The notes beneath the pieces are model-generated. The model was not told the DNA's origin. It worked only from the letters and a program-made list of their open reading frames with translations, and made no database searches. From contig NZ_JAINZZ010000031.1 of assembly GCF_019890725.1 (NCBI RefSeq), positions 1 through 64,000 of the forward strand: a DNA stretch of 64,000 nt, written 5' to 3'. Position 1 is the stretch's first letter. Every line of letters begins with the position of its first letter. The stretch comes from Actinacidiphila acidipaludis. Its GTDB lineage: Bacteria > Actinomycetota > Actinomycetes > Streptomycetales > Streptomycetaceae. The position numbers and the translations under genes were made by a program. Below are positions 31,552-38,852 of the stretch, piece after piece.

Positions 31552-31575
31552 ACCGTAGAACGCGCCACTGACAAT
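31552..31575 (-). promoter_or_regulatory. PafBC-type DNA-damage promoter driving the SWIM-DUF5691 operon
   Basis: Reverse strand: TTGTCAGTG, 8 bases, TACGGT, an exact match to the actinobacterial RecA-independent damage motif TTGTCRGTG-N8-TAnnnT. The -10 ends 7 bases before the SWIM ATG. The upstream half forms the left arm of a 13-bp inverted repeat. Confidence 0.85.
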
Positions 31576-31622
31576 CGCCCTGACCTGCGCGGATCGCTGT
31601 CGGTGACGAATTGTCAGTGGCG
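31563..31622. repeat. 13-bp perfect inverted repeat between divergent operons
   Basis: CGCCACTGACAAT (31563-31575) and ATTGTCAGTGGCG (31610-31622), 34 bases apart. Each arm contains the -35-like half of an outward promoter. Confidence 0.95.
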
Positions 31623-31633
31623 GGGTGCACTGT
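31611..31633 (+). promoter_or_regulatory. PafBC-type promoter driving the MoxR-DUF5682-VWA operon
   Basis: TTGTCAGTG (31611-31619), 8 bases, then CACTGT (31628-31633). The upstream motif and spacing are exact; the -10 is CAnnnT rather than TAnnnT. Transcription would start near 31640, 55 bases before the MoxR ATG. Confidence 0.75.
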
Positions 31634-31694
31634 GGAGATCAGCAACGGACGAGCCCGGGCCGAGCCGGTCCCGGCGAGTGAGTGGGGGAGAGCC

Positions 31695-32807
31695 ATGTCC
31701 GATTCGACGAGTGCCGCGACCGGCACCGAGCAGACGCTGCGGCCGCACGCGGAGACCGCTTTCGCGGCCGAGCTCGCCGCGCTCGCCGCCGCGGACGACC
31801 GCCCGCGCCCGGCCCGCTGGAGGATGTCGCCGTGGGCGGTCGCCACCTACCTCCTCGGCGGCACGCTGCCCGACGGCACGGTCGTCACTCCCAAGTACGT
31901 CGGTCCGCGCCGGATCGTCGAAGTGGCCGTCACGACCCTGGCCACCGATCGGGCGCTGCTGCTGCTCGGCGTGCCGGGCACCGCCAAGACCTGGGTGTCG
32001 GAGCATCTCGCGGCGGCCGTCAGCGGCGACTCGACGCTGCTGGTGCAGGGCACGGCCGGCACCCCGGAGGAGGCCATCCGCTACGGCTGGAACTACGCCC
32101 AGCTGCTCACGCACGGCCCGAGCCGGGACGCCCTGGTGCCCAGCCCGGTGATGCGGGCGATGGCCGAGGGGCGCATCGCGCGCGTCGAGGAGCTGACCCG
32201 GATCCCGGCCGACGTACAGGACACGCTGATCACGATCCTGTCCGAGAAGACGCTGCCGATACCGGAACTGGGCACCGAGACGCAGGCGGTGCGCGGCTTC
32301 AACCTGATCGCCACCGCCAACGACCGCGACCGCGGGGTCAACGACCTGTCCAGCGCCCTGCGCCGCCGCTTCAACACGGTGGTGCTGCCGCTGCCGGCCA
32401 CCGCCGAGGACGAGGTGGACATCGTCTCGCGCCGGGTGGGCCAGATGGGCCGCGGCCTGGACCTGCCCGCCGCGCCGCAGTGGGCCGACGAGATCCGCCG
32501 GGTCGTCACGGTCTTCCGCGAACTGCGCGGCGGTGTCACGGAGGACGGCAGGACGAAGGTCAAGTCGCCGTCCGGCACGCTGTCCACGGCCGAGGCGATC
32601 TCGGTGGTCACCAACGGGCTCGCGCTGGCAGCCCACTTCGGCGACGGCGTGCTGCGCGCCGGCGACGTCGCCGCGGGCATCCTCGGCGCGGTGGTCCGCG
32701 ACCCGGCGGCCGACCGGCTGGTGTGGCAGGAGTACCTGGAGACGGTCGTCCGCGAACGGGACGGGTGGAAGGACTTCTACCGGGCCTGCCGCGAGGTGTC
32801 GGTATGA
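31695..32807 (+). CDS. MoxR-family AAA+ ATPase, YehL type
   Basis: 370 residues. The Walker A loop is GVPGTAKTW (about residues 92-100), the Walker B region is ARVEELTRIP with the sensor 1 segment FNLIATANDRDRG, and the arginine finger region is SSALRRRFN. MoxR ATPases remodel or insert cofactors into partner proteins, usually with a VWA protein; the YehL group is one of the recognised MoxR subfamilies but has no known substrate. The stop overlaps the start of the DUF5682 gene (ATGA), and the VWA gene follows, so the three are one operon. ATG 31695 is behind GGGGGAG. A PafBC-type promoter precedes it. Confidence 0.9.
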   Translation: MSDSTSAATGTEQTLRPHAETAFAAELAALAAADDRPRPARWRMSPWAVATYLLGGTLPDGTVVTPKYVGPRRIVEVAVTTLATDRALLLLGVPGTAKTWVSEHLAAAVSGDSTLLVQGTAGTPEEAIRYGWNYAQLLTHGPSRDALVPSPVMRAMAEGRIARVEELTRIPADVQDTLITILSEKTLPIPELGTETQAVRGFNLIATANDRDRGVNDLSSALRRRFNTVVLPLPATAEDEVDIVSRRVGQMGRGLDLPAAPQWADEIRRVVTVFRELRGGVTEDGRTKVKSPSGTLSTAEAISVVTNGLALAAHFGDGVLRAGDVAAGILGAVVRDPAADRLVWQEYLETVVRERDGWKDFYRACREVSV

Positions 32808-35314
32808 GCACCACCGACGACGTCCTCCTGCTGGGCGTCCGCCACCACGGCCCCGGCTCGGCCCGGGCGGTCCGGGCGGCGCTGGACGCGTACCGGCCGC
32901 AGGCGGTGCTGATCGAGGGTCCGCCGGAGGCCGACGCGCTCACCGCGCTGGCCGCCGACCCGGCGATGCGGCCGCCGGTCGCGCTGCTGGCCCATGTCGT
33001 GGACGACCCGGCGCGGGCGGGCTTCTGGCCGTTCGCCGAGTTCTCGCCCGAGTGGGTGGCGCTGCGGTGGGCGGCCAAGGCCGGCGCCGAGGTCCGCTTC
33101 ATCGACCTTCCGGCCGCTCACAGCCTCGCCCTGCGGTCGGCGGACGACGAGTCCGGGCACCCCGACGGCGGCGCCACCCCGCCGGCCCCGGCCCACCCGG
33201 CCGACTCCCCCGGGGACGCTCCCGGTCCTGAGCCGGACCCGGACGCGGCCGCGCCCACGCCGGACGCCGGCGACCCGGGCGCGGCGGCCCGGATCGACCC
33301 GCTGGCCGTCCTCGCCCGGACCGCCGGGTACGACGACCCCGAGCGATGGTGGGAGGACGCCGTCGAGCACCGCGGATCGGCCGGGGAGGAGGGCGCCCCC
33401 GGCGGGGAACCCGGGCCGGGCGGCGACTCTGCCGACGCCCTCGCGCCGTTCGCGGCACTGGCCGAGGCGATGGGGGTGATCCGCCAGACCTACGGGGACG
33501 GCGGCCACACCCAGGACCCGCTGCGCGAGGCCCATATGCGGCTGCGGGTGCGCGAGGCCCGCCGGGCCCACGAGCGCACCGCCGTGGTGTGCGGCGCCTG
33601 GCACGTCCCGGCGCTCGCCGAGAAGACCACGGCCACCGCCGACCGGGCGCTGCTCAAGGGACTGCCCAAGGTCAAGGTCGAGACCACCTGGGTCCCGTGG
33701 ACGCACCGCAGGCTGGCCCGGGCCAGCGGCTACGGCGCGGGCATCGACTCGCCGGGCTGGTACCGGCACCTGTTCACCGCGCCGGACCGCCCGGTGACCC
33801 GGTGGATGACGAAGGTCGCCGGCCTGCTGCGGGAGGAGGACTACCCGGTGTCCTCCGCCCACGTCATCGAGGCGGTGCGCCTGTCCGACACTCTCGCCGC
33901 GATGCGCGGCCGCCCGCTGGCCGGCCTCGCCGAGACGACCGACGCGGTCCGCGCGGTGATGTGCGACGGCTCGGACGTCCCGCTGGCGCTGGTCCAGGAC
34001 CGCCTGGTGGTCGGCGAGGTGCTCGGCGAGGTGCCGCCGGACGCCCCGGCCGTGCCGCTGGCCCGCGACCTCGCCCGCGAGCAGCGCTCCCTGCGCCTCA
34101 AGCCCGAGGCCCTGGAGCGCGAGCTGGAACTCGACCTGCGCAAGGACCTCGACGCGGCCCGCAGCCGCCTGCTGCACCGGCTCCGCATGCTGCACATCGG
34201 CTGGGGCGAGCCCGCCCGGAGCCGCGGCAGCACCGGCACGTTCCGCGAGACGTGGCGGCTGCGCTGGGAGCCCGAGGCTGCGATCCGGATCGCCGAGGCC
34301 GGCATCTGGGGCACGACCGTGGAGTCCGCCGCCAACGCCCGCGCCGAGGACCTCGCCGTCCACGCCACCACGCTCGCCGACGTGACGGCGGTCGCCGAGC
34401 AGTGCCTGCCCGCCGGCCTGGCCGACGCGCTGCCGACCGTCATGCGGGTGCTCGCCGACCGCGCCGCGCTCGACGCGGACGTCGCGCACCTCGCGGCGGC
34501 CCTGCCCGCCCTGGTCCGGGCGGTCCGCTACGGCGACGTGCGCGGCACCGACTCCGCCGCGCTGGGCGCCGTCGCCCACGGCCTGGCCCGGCGGGTCTGC
34601 GTCGGCTTCCCCGCCGCGTGCACCGGCATCGACGCCGACGCGGCCCGCGTCCTGCGCACCCACATGGAAGAGGTCCACCGGGCCGTCGGCCTGCTGCCGG
34701 GACCGGACGCCGGGGGCGGACCCGGGACGGCACCGGCCCCGGTGCCCGCCCAGCGTCCCGGCCCGGACCCGGCCCGGGAGCTGCACGACAGATGGGGCGC
34801 GGTCCTGCGCACCCTGGCCGAACGCGACGAGGCGATACCCGGACTGCTGCGCGGCGCCGCCGCCCGGCTGCTGCTCGACGACGGCCGGCTGGACGCCGGC
34901 GAGGCCGCCCGGCTGATGGGGCTGGCCCTGTCGCCCGGCACCGCCCCGACGGAGGCGGCGGCCTGGATCGAGGGATTCCTGGCCGGCGGCGGCATCCTGC
35001 TGGTCCACGACGAACGGCTGCTCGCCCTGATCGACGGCTGGCTCGCCGCGGTGCCGGCCGACTCGTTCACGGACGTCCTGCCGCTGCTGCGGCGGACCTT
35101 CGCGGAGTTCGAGCCCGGCGTGCGGCGCGGCGTCGGCGAACTGGTGCGCCGCGGACCGGCCGCCGCCCGCCGCCCGCCGGGACCGGCCGACGCCGGGCTG
35201 CCCGGCTTCGGCACCGCCCTGGACCGGGCCCGCGCGGACGCCGCCGCCCACACCGCGCGGCTGCTGCTCGGCACGCTGACCACAACGGACCTGGGGGAAC
35301 TGGGAGATGACTGA
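32804..35314 (+). CDS. DUF5682 protein (YehM-like)
   Basis: 836 residues. The N-terminus reads LLLGVRHHGPGSARAVRAAL and VLIEGPPEAD, and CGAWHVPAL with H266 follows after a ~90-residue Pro/Asp/Gly-rich insert (about 108-200). Spaced GxRHH, IEGP and GxWH motifs recall the ChaN / TraB / erythromycin-esterase fold, so a hydrolase activity is possible; that is my inference. The C-terminal half is helical. It is translationally coupled to MoxR upstream (4-base overlap) and VWA downstream (8-base overlap), which argues for a stoichiometric complex. No signal peptide or membrane span is visible. Confidence 0.86.
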   Translation: MSTTDDVLLLGVRHHGPGSARAVRAALDAYRPQAVLIEGPPEADALTALAADPAMRPPVALLAHVVDDPARAGFWPFAEFSPEWVALRWAAKAGAEVRFIDLPAAHSLALRSADDESGHPDGGATPPAPAHPADSPGDAPGPEPDPDAAAPTPDAGDPGAAARIDPLAVLARTAGYDDPERWWEDAVEHRGSAGEEGAPGGEPGPGGDSADALAPFAALAEAMGVIRQTYGDGGHTQDPLREAHMRLRVREARRAHERTAVVCGAWHVPALAEKTTATADRALLKGLPKVKVETTWVPWTHRRLARASGYGAGIDSPGWYRHLFTAPDRPVTRWMTKVAGLLREEDYPVSSAHVIEAVRLSDTLAAMRGRPLAGLAETTDAVRAVMCDGSDVPLALVQDRLVVGEVLGEVPPDAPAVPLARDLAREQRSLRLKPEALERELELDLRKDLDAARSRLLHRLRMLHIGWGEPARSRGSTGTFRETWRLRWEPEAAIRIAEAGIWGTTVESAANARAEDLAVHATTLADVTAVAEQCLPAGLADALPTVMRVLADRAALDADVAHLAAALPALVRAVRYGDVRGTDSAALGAVAHGLARRVCVGFPAACTGIDADAARVLRTHMEEVHRAVGLLPGPDAGGGPGTAPAPVPAQRPGPDPARELHDRWGAVLRTLAERDEAIPGLLRGAAARLLLDDGRLDAGEAARLMGLALSPGTAPTEAAAWIEGFLAGGGILLVHDERLLALIDGWLAAVPADSFTDVLPLLRRTFAEFEPGVRRGVGELVRRGPAAARRPPGPADAGLPGFGTALDRARADAAAHTARLLLGTLTTTDLGELGDD

Positions 35315-36473
35315 CACTCGGCAGGCCGCCGACGAGCGGCTGCGGCGCTGGCGGCTGGTGCTCGGCGGCGGCGCGGACGGCACCGGCCACGAACTGGCCG
35401 GGCAGGACGCCGCGATGGACCGCACCCTGGCCGCGCTCTACAGCGGCGCCCCGGGCGGCGGCACCTCCGCCGCCCGCGGCGCCGAACGCTCCGCCGGCCT
35501 GGGCGGCTCCGCCCCCCAGGTCGCCCGCTGGCTCGGGGACATCCGCACGTACTTCCCGAGCTCCGTCGTCCAGGTCATGCAGCGCGACGCCATCGACCGG
35601 CTCGGCCTGTCGGCGCTGCTGCTGGAGCCGGAGATGCTGGAGGCCGTGGAGGCCGACGTCCACCTGGTCGGCACACTGCTGTCGCTGAACAAGGCGATGC
35701 CGGAGACCACCCGGGAGACCGCCCGCGCCGTGGTCCGCAAGGTCGTGGACGACCTGGAGAAGCGGCTGGCCACCCGTACCCGGGCCACGCTCACCGGCGC
35801 CCTGGACCGTTCCGCGCGGGTCGGCCGCCCCCGGCACCGGGACATCGACTGGGACCGGACCATCCGCGCCAACCTCCGCCACTACCTGCCCGAGCACGGC
35901 ACGATCGTGCCCGAGCGCCTGATCGGCTACGGCCGCGCCGACCAGGCGGTGAAGAAGGACGTGGTGCTGTGCATCGACCAGTCCGGGTCGATGGCGGCGT
36001 CCGTCGTCTACGCCTCCGTCTTCGGCGCGGTGCTCGCCTCCATGCGGTCGATCGCGACCAAGCTGGTGGTGTTCGACACCGCGGTGGTCGACCTCACCGA
36101 CCAGTTGGACGACCCGGTCGACGTCCTGTTCGGCACCCAGCTGGGTGGTGGCACCGACATCAACCGCGCGCTGGGCTACTGCCAGTCGCTCATCACCCGT
36201 CCGGCCGAGACCGTCGTGGTGCTCATCAGCGACCTGTACGAGGGCGGCATCCGGGACGGCATGGTCAAGCGGGTGGCCGCGATGAAGGCGGCCGGCGTGC
36301 AGTTCGTGGCCCTGCTGGCCCTCAGCGACGAGGGCGCGCCGGCCTACGACCACGACCACGCGGCGGCCCTCGCCGCGCTCGGCGCACCGGCCTTCGCCTG
36401 CACACCCGACCTGTTCCCCGACGTCATGGCGGCCGCGATCGAGAAGCGCCCGCTCCCCATACCGGACCGGTGA
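35307..36473 (+). CDS. VWA-domain protein (YehP-like)
   Basis: 388 residues. The C-terminal von Willebrand A domain has an intact metal site: DQSGSM near residue 223, a Thr in GGGTDINRAL and an Asp in LISDLYEGG. The N-terminal half (RWRLVLGGGAD, LGDIRTYFPSSVVQVMQRDA) is the usual helical part of this group. VWA partners bind metal-dependently to targets brought to the MoxR ATPase. The start lies eight bases inside the DUF5682 gene. A hairpin at 36482-36510 probably ends the operon. Confidence 0.92.
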   Translation: MTDTRQAADERLRRWRLVLGGGADGTGHELAGQDAAMDRTLAALYSGAPGGGTSAARGAERSAGLGGSAPQVARWLGDIRTYFPSSVVQVMQRDAIDRLGLSALLLEPEMLEAVEADVHLVGTLLSLNKAMPETTRETARAVVRKVVDDLEKRLATRTRATLTGALDRSARVGRPRHRDIDWDRTIRANLRHYLPEHGTIVPERLIGYGRADQAVKKDVVLCIDQSGSMAASVVYASVFGAVLASMRSIATKLVVFDTAVVDLTDQLDDPVDVLFGTQLGGGTDINRALGYCQSLITRPAETVVVLISDLYEGGIRDGMVKRVAAMKAAGVQFVALLALSDEGAPAYDHDHAAALAALGAPAFACTPDLFPDVMAAAIEKRPLPIPDR

Positions 36474-36481
36474 GGGGCGCG

Positions 36482-36510
36482 CCCTGTGACCGTTCTCACC
36501 GCTCACAGGG
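36482..36510 (+). terminator. Terminator of the MoxR-DUF5682-VWA operon
   Basis: CCCTGTGA (36482-36489) pairs with TCACAGGG (36503-36510), loop 13, 9 bases after the VWA stop. Confidence 0.55.
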
Positions 36511-36544
36511 GACCTGCGATTTAGGCGGCCACGGCCCGCGGCGA

Positions 36545-36550
36545 TAACCT
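36545..36550 (+). promoter_or_regulatory. Possible sucCD -10 element
   Basis: TAACCT, with TTAGGC 18 bases upstream. This would give a ~180-base leader, within which are three 10-bp tandem repeats (36691-36720). Confidence 0.35.
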
Positions 36551-36690
36551 GCAAGACGGACATGCCGCGTACTCGGTCACCGTGTGCGCTTCCCTTGTGA
36601 CAGTGCAGTCGCGCCCTGCCCGTAGCGGCACGCCCAGGCGGACCAGGCAGCGCTGTACATCTGGCGGCAGCAGCCTGCGAAGCCCTGACA

Positions 36691-36720
36691 CCAGGGAAAT
36701 CCAGGGAACACCAGGGAAAA
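36691..36720. repeat. Three 10-bp tandem repeats in the sucC leader
   Basis: CCAGGGAAAT, CCAGGGAACA and CCAGGGAAAA stand head to tail just before the sucC RBS (GGGAG at 36721). Confidence 0.85.
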
Positions 36721-36735
36721 GGGAGACGGACGCGC

Positions 36736-37914
36736 GTGGACCTGTTCGAGTACCAGGCGAGGGACCTCTTCGCCAAGCACGGGGTACCGGTGCTGGCCGG
36801 TGAAGTCATCGAAACGCCTGAGGCGGCGCGCGAGATCACCGAGCGTCTCGGCGGCAAGTCGGTTGTCAAGGCGCAGGTCAAGGTCGGTGGCCGCGGCAAG
36901 GCCGGCGGCGTGAAGCTGGCGGCCACCCCGGACGAGGCCGTCGCCCGCGCGACGGACATCCTCGGCATGGACATCAAGGGCCACACGGTCCACAAGGTGA
37001 TGATCGCCGAGACGGCCCCGGAGATCCTCGAGGAGTACTACGTCTCCTTCCTGCTGGACCGGGCCAACCGCACCTTCCTCTCCATCGCCTCCGTCGAGGG
37101 CGGCATGGAGATCGAGGAGGTGGCCGCCACCCGCCCGGAGGCCGTCGCGAAGATCGCGATCGACGCCATCGACGGTGTGGACGAGGCCAAGGCCCGCGAG
37201 ATCGTCGAGGCCGCGAAGTTCCCGGCCGAGGTCGCGGACAAGGTCGCCCACGTGCTGATCAAGCTGTGGGACACCTTCATCAAGTCCGACGCCCTGCTGG
37301 TCGAGGTCAACCCGCTGGCGAAGGTCGCCTCCGGCGACGTCATCGCCCTCGACGGCAAGGTGTCGCTGGACGACAACGCCGAGTTCCGTCACCCCGAGTA
37401 CGAGGAGCTCCACGACAGGGCCGCCGCCAACCCGCTGGAGGCCGCTGCCAAGGAGAAGGGCCTCAACTACGTCAAGCTCGAGGGCGAGGTCGGCATCATC
37501 GGCAACGGCGCGGGTCTCGTCATGAGCACCCTCGACGTCGTCGCGTACGCCGGCGAGAGCCACGGCGGTGTGAAGCCCGCCAACTTCCTGGACATCGGTG
37601 GCGGCGCCTCCGCCCAGGTCATGGCGAACGGCCTGGAGATCATCCTGGGCGACCCGGACGTCCGTTCGGTGTTCGTCAACGTCTTCGGCGGCATCACCGC
37701 CTGCGACGAGGTCGCCAACGGCATCGTCCAGGCGCTGAAGCTCCTGGAGGACCGCGGCGAGAAGGTCGAGAAGCCGCTGGTCGTCCGTCTCGACGGCAAC
37801 AACGCCGAGCTGGGTCGCAAGATCCTCACCGACGCCAACCACCCGCTGGTGCAGCGCGTCGACACCATGGACGGCGCGGCCGACAAGGCCGCCGAGCTGG
37901 CCGCCGCCAAGTAA
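36736..37914 (+). CDS. sucC: Succinyl-CoA ligase (ADP-forming), beta subunit
   Basis: 392 residues with an N-terminal ATP-grasp domain (MDLFEYQARDLFAKHGVPV, then VVKAQVKVGGRGKAGGVKLA) and a C-terminal CoA-ligase domain (NIFGGI-like NVFGGITACDEVANGIV). It makes ATP from succinyl-CoA in the TCA cycle together with SucD, encoded 26 bases downstream. GTG 36736 follows GGGAG. The leader carries three 10-bp tandem repeats. Codon use is the highly biased kind of strongly expressed genes. Confidence 0.97.
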   Translation: MDLFEYQARDLFAKHGVPVLAGEVIETPEAAREITERLGGKSVVKAQVKVGGRGKAGGVKLAATPDEAVARATDILGMDIKGHTVHKVMIAETAPEILEEYYVSFLLDRANRTFLSIASVEGGMEIEEVAATRPEAVAKIAIDAIDGVDEAKAREIVEAAKFPAEVADKVAHVLIKLWDTFIKSDALLVEVNPLAKVASGDVIALDGKVSLDDNAEFRHPEYEELHDRAAANPLEAAAKEKGLNYVKLEGEVGIIGNGAGLVMSTLDVVAYAGESHGGVKPANFLDIGGGASAQVMANGLEIILGDPDVRSVFVNVFGGITACDEVANGIVQALKLLEDRGEKVEKPLVVRLDGNNAELGRKILTDANHPLVQRVDTMDGAADKAAELAAAK

Positions 37915-37940
37915 GCACGAGGACGAGGACTCACACCACC

Positions 37941-38825
37941 ATGGCTATCTGGCTCAACAAGGACAGCAAGGTCATCGTCCAGGGCATGACCGGCGCCACC
38001 GGCATGAAGCACACCAAGCTCATGCTCGGCGACGGCACCAATGTCGTCGGCGGCGTCAACCCGCGCAAGGCGGGGCAGACCGTGGACTTCGACGGCACCG
38101 AGGTACCGGTCTTCGGCACCGTCAAGGAGGCCATCGAGAAGACCGGCGCCAACGTCTCCGTCATCTTCGTGCCGGAGAAGTTCACCAAGGACGCGGTCGT
38201 CGAGGCCATCGACGCCGAGATCCCGCTGGCCGTCGTGATCACCGAGGGCATCGCCGTGCACGACACGGCCGCGTCCTGGGCGTACGCCGGCAAGAAGGGC
38301 AACAAGACCCGCATCATCGGCCCGAACTGCCCCGGCATCATCACCCCGGGCCAGTCGAACGTCGGCATCATCCCGGGCGACATCACCAAGCCGGGCCGCA
38401 TCGGCCTGGTCTCCAAGTCCGGCACGCTGACCTACCAGATGATGTACGAGCTGCGCGACATCGGCTTCTCGACGGCGGTCGGCATCGGCGGTGACCCGAT
38501 CATCGGCACCACCCACATCGACGCGCTCGCCGCGTTCGAGGCCGACCCCGACACCGACCTCATCGTGATGATCGGTGAGATCGGCGGCGACGCCGAGGAG
38601 CGGGCCGCGGCCTTCATCGAGAAGAACGTGACCAAGCCGGTCGTCGGCTACGTCGCGGGCTTCACCGCCCCCGAGGGCAAGACCATGGGCCACGCCGGCG
38701 CCATCGTCTCCGGCTCCTCCGGCACCGCGCAGGCCAAGAAGGAGGCCCTCGAGGCCGCCGGCGTCAAGGTCGGCAAGACGCCGTCCGAGACGGCGCGTCT
38801 CGCCCGGGCGATCCTCGCGGGCTGA
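37941..38825 (+). CDS. sucD: Succinyl-CoA ligase, alpha subunit
   Basis: 294 residues with a CoA-binding Rossmann domain (VIVQGMTGATGMKHTKLML, then GGVNPRKAG) and the active-site phosphohistidine in MGHAGAIVSGSSGTA (about residue 250). It forms the heterotetramer with SucC. ATG 37941 follows GGACGAGGAC. Two strong hairpins follow the stop, the second running into the 3' end of the convergent sigma-like gene. Confidence 0.97.
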   Translation: MAIWLNKDSKVIVQGMTGATGMKHTKLMLGDGTNVVGGVNPRKAGQTVDFDGTEVPVFGTVKEAIEKTGANVSVIFVPEKFTKDAVVEAIDAEIPLAVVITEGIAVHDTAASWAYAGKKGNKTRIIGPNCPGIITPGQSNVGIIPGDITKPGRIGLVSKSGTLTYQMMYELRDIGFSTAVGIGGDPIIGTTHIDALAAFEADPDTDLIVMIGEIGGDAEERAAAFIEKNVTKPVVGYVAGFTAPEGKTMGHAGAIVSGSSGTAQAKKEALEAAGVKVGKTPSETARLARAILAG

Positions 38826-38833
38826 CCCCGTAC

Positions 38834-38852
38834 GAGCGGCCGCCGGCCGCTC
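38834..38852 (+). terminator. First sucCD terminator hairpin
   Basis: GAGCGGCC (38834-38841) pairs with GGCCGCTC (38845-38852), loop 3, 8 bases after the sucD stop. Confidence 0.65.

Noticed and set aside
31590..31616. A further damage motif, CTGTCGGTG, within the divergent spacer
   Set aside because: At the 8-base spacing the next hexamer is TCAGTG, not a -10.
32777..35425. Long reverse frame of 882 codons opposite DUF5682
   Set aside because: Long antisense frames are normal in very GC-rich DNA; the forward frame has family motifs, overlaps and an RBS context.
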